Assembly (NCBI RefSeq): GCF_003259175.1
Contig: NZ_QGOK01000020.1
Coordinates: 38,755 to 102,754 of the forward strand
DNA from: Marinomonas shanghaiensis
GTDB lineage: Bacteria > Pseudomonadota > Gammaproteobacteria > Pseudomonadales > Marinomonadaceae
DNA length: 64,000 nt
Direction of reading: 5' to 3'
Shown: piece by piece, positions 9,370 to 17,661 of the stretch
Layout: each line of letters starts with the position of its first letter
How positions within the stretch are numbered: position 1 is the stretch's first letter
The notes under the pieces: generated by a model
The model's input: only the letters and a program-made list of their open reading frames with translations
Told to the model about the DNA's origin: nothing
The model's database searches: none
Program-made: the position numbers and the translations under genes

Positions 9370-10440
9370 CAACGATAACTCGGCAAAGGCCTGTGCTGAG
9401 ACGATAAACGCCTCCACTCCTGCTTGTGGTGTTCTGAAAGAGGTAACCAAACGAATTACGCCCTCTTCCCAACGACCACCATAAAAGGCAAAACCTTCTT
9501 TCAGCAAATACTCCGCCATGCCAGCAGGCAAGGTGCAAAACAACATGTTGGCCTGAGCAGGCGTATTGATTTTCACACCAGGAACACGTCTCAGACCGTC
9601 TTGCAACAAAGTCATCATGGCATTAGCATGAGCCGCATTGGAACGCCACAAATCATCGGTCAAATACGCAATCATTTGTGATGACAACAAACGCATTTTC
9701 GAATGCAAATGCCCACCACGCTTACGACGATAACCCAACTCCTTCGCGACTTTTTCGCTGGAAATACCTTTCGCTTCTAGAGAGGACTTAAAAATTACAA
9801 TGGCTTCAGCCGCCATCACGCCATTTTTTGTCGCGCCAAAAGATACGATATCCACACCAGCCTTCCAGGTCATTTCCGCTGGCGTACAATCTAAAGCGAG
9901 CAAAGCATTAGCAAAACGTGCCCCATCCATGTGAACGGGCAAATTAACGGATTTCGCCACATCGGTGATGGCTCGTATTTCTTCTAATGAATACACACTG
10001 CCCACTTCCGTGACTTGCGACAAGCTGATCACAGATGGCTGACAAGAATGCACATCACCAATTTTCTGATTCACTAACTTTTTTAACTGAGTTGGATCCA
10101 TCTTAGCGTCTGCGCCACCAATACCGACAAAACGTGCCCCACTGGTATAAAACTCTGGTGCTGTGCATTCATCATTTAACAAATGACTTTCTGAGTGACA
10201 CAACACACTGCCCCAAGGTGGCGTTAAGGCACTGATGCTCAATACATTCGCAGCCGTACCAGTGGACACCAAAAACACATCCACATCACACTCAAACAAC
10301 TCCGACAACCTATGCGCGACTTGCGCTGTACCGTCATCATTTCCATACGGCATGGCATCACCTTGCGCGGCCTCCATCATGGCTTTGAAAACAGAATCCG
10401 ATGCACCGGCAATATTGTCACTGGTAAACGCAACCTTCAT
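9352..10440 (-). CDS. Low-specificity L-threonine aldolase
   Basis: The 362-residue PLP enzyme of fold type I is expected to cleave L-threonine (and allo-threonine) to glycine and acetaldehyde. The pyridoxal phosphate lysine is K205 in SFGATKNG, and the substrate/PLP-binding MDGARF motif is at residues 171-176. It begins KVAFTSDNIAGAS, as in the aldolase family. I chose the ATG at 10440 because AAGGAG lies seven bases upstream; a TTG one codon earlier is also open. It is cytoplasmic, in glycine/threonine metabolism, and apparently monocistronic. Confidence 0.9.
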   Translation of the reverse strand: MKVAFTSDNIAGASDSVFKAMMEAAQGDAMPYGNDDGTAQVAHRLSELFECDVDVFLVSTGTAANVLSISALTPPWGSVLCHSESHLLNDECTAPEFYTSGARFVGIGGADAKMDPTQLKKLVNQKIGDVHSCQPSVISLSQVTEVGSVYSLEEIRAITDVAKSVNLPVHMDGARFANALLALDCTPAEMTWKAGVDIVSFGATKNGVMAAEAIVIFKSSLEAKGISSEKVAKELGYRRKRGGHLHSKMRLLSSQMIAYLTDDLWRSNAAHANAMMTLLQDGLRRVPGVKINTPAQANMLFCTLPAGMAEYLLKEGFAFYGGRWEEGVIRLVTSFRTPQAGVEAFIVSAQAFAELSLSGTIA

Positions 10441-10624
10441 CAAACAACTCCTTAAATCACATTATTTCAGATCAATGAAATACATCATGACAGTCTTTAA
10501 AAACGAGCGCTTGGATTTTTGTGCAGAATAAAAAACGAAACGACACCTTCCTCCCCCCAAAGAGAAGAAGATGCCGTGAATTGACGACCGCGAAAGCAGA
10601 AAATAGAAAAGAAAGAACCGTTAT

Positions 10625-11764
10625 TTATTGTGCTTTTAACACCACAGTCGCTTGCAAACGACTTTGCCCAAAGCGCGACATCTTTTCAAACTCATCTCGC
10701 GCAATCGGCACAAACTGACAATCCAATGGGCTTGGTGGATCATCAGGTAATTTTTTATCATCGTCCAAATCTGGGTCATGCACCAAAATACAATGCTCGT
10801 CGTAACCAGACATCACCACCCAGTGCGGAGATTTTTTACCATCCATACGATATGTACTAATCAGGATAATCGCCAAAGCACCTTCATCGAACGCTTCGAT
10901 TAATTGTGCCAACGGCATGGCGGTATAGTGCAAGGGCACCTTCTCCTCTTCGCACTGATTGACAAAATTTTCGTGTACACGAGTGATCACTGTTTTCTTG
11001 AGTTCATTGCGCACACTGTCTACAAACAAAGGACCTTCTTCGCTCAACCAAACATCCGCCAACAAGCCGCGTTTTTTCGCAGCCAAAGCCAACCCCATAG
11101 GATGACAGCCACCGTGACCAGAGGTCATAAAAATTGTCGTCGCTTCGCGCCAAATCTCCAATTCATCGTTTGGCGTTGCCTGGTAATCTGGGTGCATCGA
11201 AGACAACACCATTTGCAAAGAAGCAGGACCGCAAGTAAATGGCGTACCTTGAGCTAGCCAAGGCATCGCTCGTGTCGTTTGTTCATCACCCGCATGACGC
11301 AAACGCTTCTGCATACGAATGGCATCCGTTTGGTCTTCATAATAAGCATCATAATGACCAAACTCCTTGTAACCCATTTTTTGATACAAGGCGATGGCAT
11401 TATGATTCACATCACTGACTTCCAAACGCAGCAGCATCTTGCCTTTTTTGACTGCTTTTTTCTCACAAGCTTGGATTAACAATTTACCAATCCCAAGGCC
11501 TCGTGCTTCTGGGGATACCGCAAGAGAATATAAGCGCGCTAAACGCGTTCCTTGGCGAAGATGCAACAAAGCGTAACCCAGTAACTCAACTTCCCCTCTC
11601 ATAGCCACAAACAAAGCTGAGCCAGAGCTCGTAATAGCATGACGGAAACTACGACGGCTCAAACGATCCCCACTAAACGACTTACCCTCTAAAACAAGCA
11701 AAGCCTTTAAGTCATCTAAACTGGCCAAACGTATATAAATAGGTGCTGAAGTGCTGGTGCTCAT
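10625..11764 (-). CDS. GNAT acetyltransferase / C39-like peptidase fusion protein
   Basis: In this 379-residue protein, residues 1-155 are a GNAT acetyltransferase with the acetyl-CoA motif RGLGIGK (88-94). Residues ~165-379 form a papain-like C39-type peptidase domain with C178 (TPFTCGPASLQM), H314 (PHWVVMSGYDEH) and D330 (VHDPD) as probable catalytic residues. The ATG has GAGG seven bases upstream. It lies divergent to an RLAN/ATP-grasp ligase (12081). Comparative genomics of ATP-grasp amidoligases reports RimK-like ligases with RLAN domains beside GNAT and peptidase genes, suggesting a peptide tagging or peptide synthesis system. The domain calls are firm; the substrate is unknown. Confidence 0.88.
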   Translation of the reverse strand: MSTSTSAPIYIRLASLDDLKALLVLEGKSFSGDRLSRRSFRHAITSSGSALFVAMRGEVELLGYALLHLRQGTRLARLYSLAVSPEARGLGIGKLLIQACEKKAVKKGKMLLRLEVSDVNHNAIALYQKMGYKEFGHYDAYYEDQTDAIRMQKRLRHAGDEQTTRAMPWLAQGTPFTCGPASLQMVLSSMHPDYQATPNDELEIWREATTIFMTSGHGGCHPMGLALAAKKRGLLADVWLSEEGPLFVDSVRNELKKTVITRVHENFVNQCEEEKVPLHYTAMPLAQLIEAFDEGALAIILISTYRMDGKKSPHWVVMSGYDEHCILVHDPDLDDDKKLPDDPPSPLDCQFVPIARDEFEKMSRFGQSRLQATVVLKAQ

Positions 11765-12080
11765 TACATCGCCTCAAAAGGGCAGAAAGCCATTAGAATC
11801 GTCCACTGGTTAGCGGTTAAATCCATGCAAAGTACAGCAAGGAACCCAGAGAATAGAGAAATTTTCGCGCATTCTAGGGCGAAATCTATTTAAAAGATAG
11901 CAAAAGATAGACCAAATTTTCAGTAAAAAGACTTTTTATTTTTTTATATTAGTCTATTGTTAATACAGGAAAACAAGCGCACTATCCGCACAAAATCAGG
12001 GTGTCTAAAAGCACCAAAGCGCCTCAATAGTAGGCGAATAAGCGCGCTAACGCGCTATTTTATAAGGAAAAATAAAGCCA
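11765..12080. promoter_or_regulatory. Divergent promoter region, GNAT-C39 / RimK-like pair
   Basis: This 316-bp gap holds a very AT-rich core near 11930-11955 and must contain promoters for both divergent genes. AGACT (11929-11933) and AGTCT (11951-11955) flank a T-rich stretch as an imperfect dyad. AAGGA lies upstream of the ligase ATG at a long spacing of about 12 bases. No gene was seen. Confidence 0.4.
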
Positions 12081-13562
12081 ATGTCACAGACGTACATTGT
12101 TGTTGATCAAGCCAAAGATTGGTCAGCCTTTTTACCCAGCGACCGCGTCATTACCTTTACTCAGTACCTCAACTTGGCTGCAACAAAAAGCCAAGGCCGC
12201 ACTCGAATCATCAATCTTTGTAAAAACAGCAAATACTTATCAGACGGCTACTACTGCTCTTTATTAGCAGAAAGCCGTGGTCATCACGTTATGCCATCTG
12301 TGCGCGTACTGAATGACCTAAGCAAAAAAGATCTTTATGAGCTTGAGATCTCACAGTGGCTGCCATTGCTAGCCAAAAAACTCGCGAAACCAGAAGCGCC
12401 TATGGAAATGAAATTCCACTGTGTTTTTGGTAAAACCGTTCATCCAGAGATGAAAGAGTTTGCCCGCAAATTATTCGAAAGCTTCCCAAGCCCCGTGCTC
12501 GAAGTGACCTTAAAATTCCGCAAAGAGTGGCAAGTCACCGCCCTATTCTCTACGTCACAGAGCAAACTAACCGACGCAGAAGAAACACTCTTCGCAGAGT
12601 CACTCGAAGCGTTCAGCAACAAAGTATGGAGCAAAGGCCGCATCCAACGTGCCGCTAAATTTGATATGGCTATTTTGGTCAACCCTGAAGAAGCCATGCC
12701 ACCCAGCGACGACCAGGCTATTAAAAAGTTTATCCAAGCGGGCAAGCAACTTGGCATTCATGTCGACCTTATTGGCCCGAAAGACATCATGCGTCTACCG
12801 GAATACGATGGCTTGTTTATTCGTGAAACTACGAACATTGACCACCATACCTATCGCTTTGCGAAAAAGGCCGAAGGCTTGGGTTTGGTCGTAATGGACG
12901 ATCCACAATCCATCATGCGCTGTACCAATAAAGTCTACTTAGCCGATTTGTTTAACACCCACAAAGTGCCTTGCCCAAAAACACGTATCGTTCATAAAGG
13001 TGAAAGCAACGTAGAAGACGCATTAGAAGCCGTAATCAGCTACCCGATGGTCGTAAAAATACCTGACGGCGCATTTTCTAAAGGCGTGATTAAAGCAGAA
13101 AATCGCGACGCTTTAACCGAGAGCCTAAATACTCTGTTTAAAAAATCGTCTTTGCTATTGGTACAAGAGTATCTGTACACGGAATTTGACTGGCGTATCG
13201 GCATATTGAACAACAAACCGATTTTTGCCTGCCGTTACTATATGGTGAAAAATCACTGGCAAATCTACCAACACACAGGCAGTAAAAGCCAAAGTGGTGG
13301 CTTTGATACCTTGCCTACCTTTGAAGTGCCACGCCGTGTATTACAAGCCGCGATTGCCGCCACCAAACCAATTGGTGAAGGCTTATATGGCGTAGACGTA
13401 AAAGAAATCAACGGACGAGGCTACGTTATAGAAGTCAACGATAACCCAAGCATCGACCGTGGCGTAGAAGACAAATACATAGGTGACGAACTCTACATGC
13501 AAATCATGTCGGAATTCTTACGCCGCATGCAGGTCAAGCGTGGTGACCAACCCACTTACTAG
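12081..13562 (+). CDS. RimK-family ATP-grasp ligase with RLAN N-terminal domain
   Basis: The 493-residue protein has an N-terminal RLAN-type region (about 1-190, starting MSQTYIVVDQAKDWSAFLPS) and a C-terminal ATP-grasp ligase domain (~290-480). The ATP-grasp domain shows YPMVVKIPDGAFSKGVIKA, LLVQEYLYTEFDWRIGIL and the metal-binding end VIEVNDNPSIDRGVED. ATP-grasp ligases of this group join an amino acid or peptide to a carboxylate through an acyl-phosphate. It faces the GNAT-C39 gene across a shared promoter region, suggesting one ligase/acetylase/peptidase system. It is not the ribosomal S6 modifier RimK itself, which is about 300 residues and lacks this N-terminal region. Confidence 0.88.
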   Translation: MSQTYIVVDQAKDWSAFLPSDRVITFTQYLNLAATKSQGRTRIINLCKNSKYLSDGYYCSLLAESRGHHVMPSVRVLNDLSKKDLYELEISQWLPLLAKKLAKPEAPMEMKFHCVFGKTVHPEMKEFARKLFESFPSPVLEVTLKFRKEWQVTALFSTSQSKLTDAEETLFAESLEAFSNKVWSKGRIQRAAKFDMAILVNPEEAMPPSDDQAIKKFIQAGKQLGIHVDLIGPKDIMRLPEYDGLFIRETTNIDHHTYRFAKKAEGLGLVVMDDPQSIMRCTNKVYLADLFNTHKVPCPKTRIVHKGESNVEDALEAVISYPMVVKIPDGAFSKGVIKAENRDALTESLNTLFKKSSLLLVQEYLYTEFDWRIGILNNKPIFACRYYMVKNHWQIYQHTGSKSQSGGFDTLPTFEVPRRVLQAAIAATKPIGEGLYGVDVKEINGRGYVIEVNDNPSIDRGVEDKYIGDELYMQIMSEFLRRMQVKRGDQPTY

Positions 13563-13573
13563 AAAAACCAAAA

Positions 13574-13596
13574 GGTGACTCGCAGTCGCCTTTTTT
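13574..13596 (+). terminator. Intrinsic terminator of the RimK-like gene
   Basis: The 7-bp arms GGTGACT / AGTCGCC (one G-T pair) enclose a CGC loop and are followed by TTTTTT, twelve bases after the stop codon. Confidence 0.85.
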
Positions 13597-13603
13597 GTTT
13601 AGT

Positions 13604-13634
13604 CCCTTCCCCTTATGTCTTCCAAGGGGAGGGG
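13604..13634. repeat. REP-like palindrome, copy 1
   Basis: This imperfect hairpin (CCCTTCCCCTT / AAGGGGAGGG) has the nine-base loop ATGTCTTCC. The same arms and the same loop, inverted, occur at 40459-40487. A conserved loop argues for a dispersed repeat family rather than two unrelated terminators. Confidence 0.65.
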
Positions 13635-13766
13635 TTATTCTCTTCTTTGGAAACCATTCAGCCGAAAAAAGCAGGAGAAATCCAATTCGTTCAATAACTC
13701 GTCTTCCCAGACCTATATACAAATTACACTATCCATTACTGAATAATGTCTGTTTTAAAACCTCGA

Positions 13767-14198
13767 TTACTTATACAACATCTCACCACGCATCGGCGCA
13801 AGCACCTTCAATACTCGATTTTGCTGAGCATAAGTTAAACCCGCTTTTTTCATTGCATTAACCAATAAATCAACGGTCAAATTAAAGTCAGTTTCAGTAA
13901 TCTTCTGTCCCTGATGGACTTTCAGCATGGTATCGCCAGTGTAAGTACAGGGGCCTCCCGTATCGACACACAAATGCTCGATGAATTTCTCTCGAAAGCG
14001 TGTGATATTGGTTTTTTCAAAATAACGATAGATGTCTTTATTAAAGCTAATTTCGTCAATGAAATTATCGGTAATGGCTTCGATGGTTGGCTGTCCACCT
14101 ATTTCATCGTATAAACTGATCGGCGTTTTCGTTGGTGTCGCGCAAGCAACCAGCAATACACTCATCATCAGAAGTGCGGTTTTTAGATGGTTTACCAT
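13767..14198 (-). CDS. Group 1 truncated haemoglobin, predicted lipoprotein
   Basis: The 143-residue protein begins with a lipoprotein signal peptide ending in LLVAC (acylated C19). A truncated globin follows (SLYDEIGGQPTIEAITDNFIDEI, then GDTMLKVHQGQKITETDFNLTVDLLVNAM). H95 in VHQGQ fits the proximal haem ligand of group 1 truncated globins. C77 and C84 flank the GGPC segment. A haem protein tethered to a membrane on the periplasmic side is expected, perhaps handling O2, NO or redox signals. Its ATG overlaps the stop region of the upstream DUF3034 gene by seven bases (coupled translation). It is the last gene of a three-gene operon with a secreted cupredoxin. Confidence 0.85.
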   Translation of the reverse strand: MVNHLKTALLMMSVLLVACATPTKTPISLYDEIGGQPTIEAITDNFIDEISFNKDIYRYFEKTNITRFREKFIEHLCVDTGGPCTYTGDTMLKVHQGQKITETDFNLTVDLLVNAMKKAGLTYAQQNRVLKVLAPMRGEMLYK

Positions 14199-15064
14199 AA
14201 ATACCCCGTCATAGATAAATAAACGCCTTTTTGATTTTTCTGCGTAGCAACCGTACCCAAATCCGCATAAGCCGCCGTGAAGTTAACATTTTTGTTGGGC
14301 ATGTAACTGACAAATACATCTTTCCAATCGTCTTCTTCAACACTAGAAAGGTTACTTGGTTTTTGGCGATACTCCATGCCCACGACCCAATTAGGTGAAA
14401 GCAATAAACCGATACTGCCTTCCATCATCACTTGGTAACCGCTGTTATCAGGCCCACCGTAGCCCAACAACCCCATTTCATTTGCTTTGGTAGCACGAGC
14501 AGTCAAGTTCCAAACAAGGTTGTAACCCGCAACGGCCCCTAAATGCACCTTAGTCGCGGCAACATAAAAGTCCGTACCGCTGTCGTCTTTTGCTCCAAGA
14601 TAAGAAGCAACGAAGTCGTTATCTAATTGCTTATGTTGCAAGCCGACACTGACCTGAGGGTAAAGAGAATAAACCGCATCACCATATAGACGCACTTTGA
14701 CACCGATAACATCTTGCTTAATCTCTTCTGAATCAAGACTAAGCCCTGTCACTAAAGATGCTGGTAGAACAAAAGTTTGCTGGGTATAACTCAATTCAAC
14801 TCTGTCATACAAACTCGTCGCCACGCCCATCGACGTCAGTCGATAATCCGTCACATTAACATCCGTGATAAATAACGACGCTGCTGTTTCATCACGACTA
14901 TCGTATCCAGCAAGCGTTGCCCAAGGCACAAGGCCACCACCACCGCTGCCTTCTAATTGCGAAAGCCCTGCAGTAGCAAGCAACTTACCCTCTGCTGCCA
15001 TAATAGGAGTAGCACACAAAAAAATGCCACCTACCATCACTGTTTTAATGTGTTTTCCGCGCAT
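14192..15064 (-). CDS. DUF3034-family outer-membrane-like protein
   Basis: The 290-residue protein has a Sec signal peptide (cleavage near PIMAAEG). Alternating beta-strand patterns run to a C-terminal aromatic end (SMTGYLW), as in outer-membrane beta-barrels. I recognise it as DUF3034, from GKLLATAGLSQLEGSGGGGLVPWATLAGYDS and the TDYRLTSMGVATSLYDRVELSY block. Its function is not established. It lies between a copper-protein-like gene and a lipoprotein globin on one transcript. This suggests an envelope redox or metal role, which is inference. Confidence 0.82.
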   Translation of the reverse strand: MRGKHIKTVMVGGIFLCATPIMAAEGKLLATAGLSQLEGSGGGGLVPWATLAGYDSRDETAASLFITDVNVTDYRLTSMGVATSLYDRVELSYTQQTFVLPASLVTGLSLDSEEIKQDVIGVKVRLYGDAVYSLYPQVSVGLQHKQLDNDFVASYLGAKDDSGTDFYVAATKVHLGAVAGYNLVWNLTARATKANEMGLLGYGGPDNSGYQVMMEGSIGLLLSPNWVVGMEYRQKPSNLSSVEEDDWKDVFVSYMPNKNVNFTAAYADLGTVATQKNQKGVYLSMTGYLW

Positions 15065-15109
15065 TTATTCCTACTTTTATATCGAGAAAGTGTAGACAAA
15101 AACGTCGTT

Positions 15110-15733
15110 TTACCATTTTTTCTTGCCAAACCCTTTATGCGAACTATGGTCTGTTACCTCAATGGGCGGCAGTAGCTCTAATGTTACGGTTTGCTCTATG
15201 TCGCTCGTAATATCAATAGACTCCAGTGCATTCACACCATCAATCGACCTTTCAGTCCACAACGACACCTTATCACCTTGTTTTACTGGCAAACGAACTT
15301 GGCCATTTTTATCCGTTTTCAAGGTAAGCGTATTATCCGCCACGATAATGTAGCCAATCATGTCATCGTGTATGTTGCAACCGAGCACAACAAGACCGGG
15401 GTTATCAAACAAAATTGGGGCAACGTCAGTACCCTTATATAACTTAATTTCAAAGGTCTTAGGCTCTGAAAAACTGTAAACGTGATGACGAATATCATCA
15501 CTGTTAGGAAAACTAACATATTGGCCTTTTTGCACCACAATCACGCGTGGTACGAAGGATTCATCAACCTGATCCATAACAGCGACCGAGCTCGGTGTGC
15601 CCACAACGTTTTTGGAAACCGTCACCACCGCGTCTGCAACAGGCAGATTATCTTGATCAACAATACTCAAGGTCATATCAGCCCAAGCACTGGGCAAAAA
15701 ACAGCAAAACAGCAACACAAGTAGGTAACGCAT
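15110..15733 (-). CDS. Secreted cupredoxin-like protein (methylamine utilization type)
   Basis: The 207-residue protein has a signal peptide (cleavage after SAWA). Its cupredoxin domain carries likely copper ligands H83 or H84 (DIRHHVYSF), C119, H122 and M125 (GCNIHDDMIGY), the classic His-Cys-His-Met set. It is usually annotated as methylamine utilization protein or plastocyanin-like. No methylamine dehydrogenase gene is nearby, so that name should not be read as a pathway. AAGGG precedes the ATG. It is the first gene of the operon with DUF3034 and the lipoprotein globin. Confidence 0.85.
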   Translation of the reverse strand: MRYLLVLLFCCFLPSAWADMTLSIVDQDNLPVADAVVTVSKNVVGTPSSVAVMDQVDESFVPRVIVVQKGQYVSFPNSDDIRHHVYSFSEPKTFEIKLYKGTDVAPILFDNPGLVVLGCNIHDDMIGYIIVADNTLTLKTDKNGQVRLPVKQGDKVSLWTERSIDGVNALESIDITSDIEQTVTLELLPPIEVTDHSSHKGFGKKKW

Positions 15734-15871
15734 TTTTTTCCCTTAGGGCCATCGCCTTTGAGTTTATTCGTTTAGCTCTTACTATTTTTATCTTAAAGTA
15801 TTTAGCAGATCATTATACTTTCTGTAATATTATTCACTATTCAAGTAAAAGTGGCTTACAAGGAACAAAAG

Positions 15872-16600
15872 ATGCGTGATCTAATAGAAGTAATCACCTA
15901 CCAAGATACCGCTCATGCTCATGCGCATCATCACACACAAATAGTGCTACCGCTTTCAGGCCGACTCGTCCTCGATGTTGATAATCAACAACAAGCGGTT
16001 GAATTCGGCCAAGCCTGTCTTATCTCAACACATCTTGCTCACACTCACCTAGCCCGAGAAAACAACCAGTGCTTGGTGTTAAATGCTCTACCAATTTGGG
16101 ACCACCAGCTTGAAAGCGCATCGGTTTTTGTCAAACTAAGCGATCAAGCTCAAGCCTACCTGCCTTTTTTATCCAGCTTAACTGGCGAAACCAACCCACT
16201 TAAAACACATCAGGCGCTTAACTTGCTGGAACACTTATTGCCCATCCCGCAAGAAAAAATCGTCCAAGCCGACGCGCGTTTAGCCAAAGCAAAACAACGA
16301 CTCGACCACGCCTTTCAAGAATCATGGAGTTTGGCCGAACTGGCCTCAGAAGTGCATTTAAGTCCCAGCCAACTCAGCGTTTTGTTCAAACGCCATCTTG
16401 GCATGACACCCAAGCAATACCTTCAGCAGCGCCGCCTGACAGAGGCCAAACGATGGCTAACCTCAAGTAATAGAAGCTTAGACTATATTGCGCAGAAAGT
16501 GGGAATAAACGACGCCAGCAGCCTTGTTCGCCTGTTTACAAAACACTTCAACACCACACCAGGACACATAAGAAAAAGCCACCAAGACGAGAAACACTAA
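15872..16600 (+). CDS. AraC-family regulator (short cupin form)
   Basis: The protein has 242 residues from the ATG at 15872, which has AAGGA eight bases upstream. An in-frame GTG at 15851 would add seven residues but has no Shine-Dalgarno. The N-terminal cupin is His-rich (HAHAHHHTQIVLPLSGRLVLDVD). The C-terminal AraC HTH pair is at ~150-240 (SLAELASEVHLSPSQLSVLFKRH and LDYIAQKVGINDASSLVRLFTKHFNTTPGHIRK). The tail overlaps the convergent solute-binding protein gene by four bases. The target is unknown; the divergent cupredoxin operon is a candidate. Confidence 0.88.
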   Translation: MRDLIEVITYQDTAHAHAHHHTQIVLPLSGRLVLDVDNQQQAVEFGQACLISTHLAHTHLARENNQCLVLNALPIWDHQLESASVFVKLSDQAQAYLPFLSSLTGETNPLKTHQALNLLEHLLPIPQEKIVQADARLAKAKQRLDHAFQESWSLAELASEVHLSPSQLSVLFKRHLGMTPKQYLQQRRLTEAKRWLTSSNRSLDYIAQKVGINDASSLVRLFTKHFNTTPGHIRKSHQDEKH

Positions 16601-17661
16601 TCTTCTGAGCTGATTTCCAGCGCCATTTCCCAGTTGCGAATAAAACGTTTTTGCTTAGCGTAGTCCCGCCCTACCAACAACTGCTGATCTAGCTCGATCA
16701 CCCCTGTTGGCCCAGGGGCACTCACCACGTATGGGTCATTCGCATTATTCATATCCGGACGAATGGGGAATAATAAACCTTGGTTCTGCATCATTTTTTG
16801 GGCTTGATCAGATAAAAGAAAATCTAAAAAAACACCCGCGTCGGCTGCATTAGGCGCGCCTTTTGGAATCAAAGCCGCACGCATCAGCATCAATGTATAG
16901 TCTTTTGGAAGAATCATTTTTAATCGGCTATCGTCACGCGCGCGTTGTGACGCGTACGAACCAAGCAAGTTATAACCCAGTACCAATTTACCGGAAGCCA
17001 CATCGTCAATAATATCGTGTGTACAACAGTAAGTTTGCACATCATGACTGCCAAACGCTTCCAACAATCGCCCCCAGGTCACATCCGCCTGACGAGCATC
17101 TTGACTGGCCAGCAAATAACCTACGCCACTCTCACGAATATCGTAAGTACCGATTCGTTTCGTCATGGTTTTTTCATTTTGTCGAATCGTCTGCAAGAGT
17201 GATTGTCTATCGTCAGGCAAATCGCCAGGAAAAGCCTCCTTGTTGACCAGCATCACAATCGGCTCAATCGAAAAAGCGAACAACTGATTACGCCACTTAA
17301 AATTATCCGGCAAATTATCTGTAAAATCAGACTGATAAGTCTGCGCATAACCGTCATTGACCAGTTTCAAATGCAGATCCATGGCACTACTAATCGCCAA
17401 ACTCGCAACAGGATGCTTCTGTTCTTGAATGATTAAGTAATACAACTCCAGCGTATTCACATCACGATACACCACTCGCACATCTGGATGAAGCGCAACA
17501 AAAGCCTTCAAAATAGGCTCAAACGAGGCCAAATCCATCGCAGAATCAATTGCCAAGACCCTTGGCGCGTTCGCATTCCCAAACCATACAGGCTCAGCCG
17601 CCCAGAGCTTAAAAGGCATCATGGATAAGGCAGAAAAAAGAAAAACTACAGCGGATCTCAT
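16597..17661 (-). CDS. Periplasmic solute-binding protein (bacterial SBP, iron/2-aminoethylphosphonate-like)
   Basis: The 354-residue secreted protein has a signal peptide (cleavage near KLWAAEP). Its type-2 periplasmic binding fold shows VLAIDSAMDLASFEPILKAF, SAMDLHLKLVNDGYAQ, KRIGTYDIRESGVGYLLASQDA and PKDYTLMLMRAALIPKGAPNAADAGVFLDFLLS. The ATG overlaps the stop of the sensor kinase gene by four bases, so it is co-expressed with the two-component genes. No permease follows. It may act as an accessory sensor that presents ligand to the kinase rather than in uptake; that role is inference. Confidence 0.82.
   Translation of the reverse strand: MRSAVVFLFSALSMMPFKLWAAEPVWFGNANAPRVLAIDSAMDLASFEPILKAFVALHPDVRVVYRDVNTLELYYLIIQEQKHPVASLAISSAMDLHLKLVNDGYAQTYQSDFTDNLPDNFKWRNQLFAFSIEPIVMLVNKEAFPGDLPDDRQSLLQTIRQNEKTMTKRIGTYDIRESGVGYLLASQDARQADVTWGRLLEAFGSHDVQTYCCTHDIIDDVASGKLVLGYNLLGSYASQRARDDSRLKMILPKDYTLMLMRAALIPKGAPNAADAGVFLDFLLSDQAQKMMQNQGLLFPIRPDMNNANDPYVVSAPGPTGVIELDQQLLVGRDYAKQKRFIRNWEMALEISSED

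Noticed and set aside
15110..15733. A methylamine dehydrogenase pathway from the 'methylamine utilization' name
   Set aside because: None of the mau structural genes is nearby. Only the cupredoxin fold supports the label.
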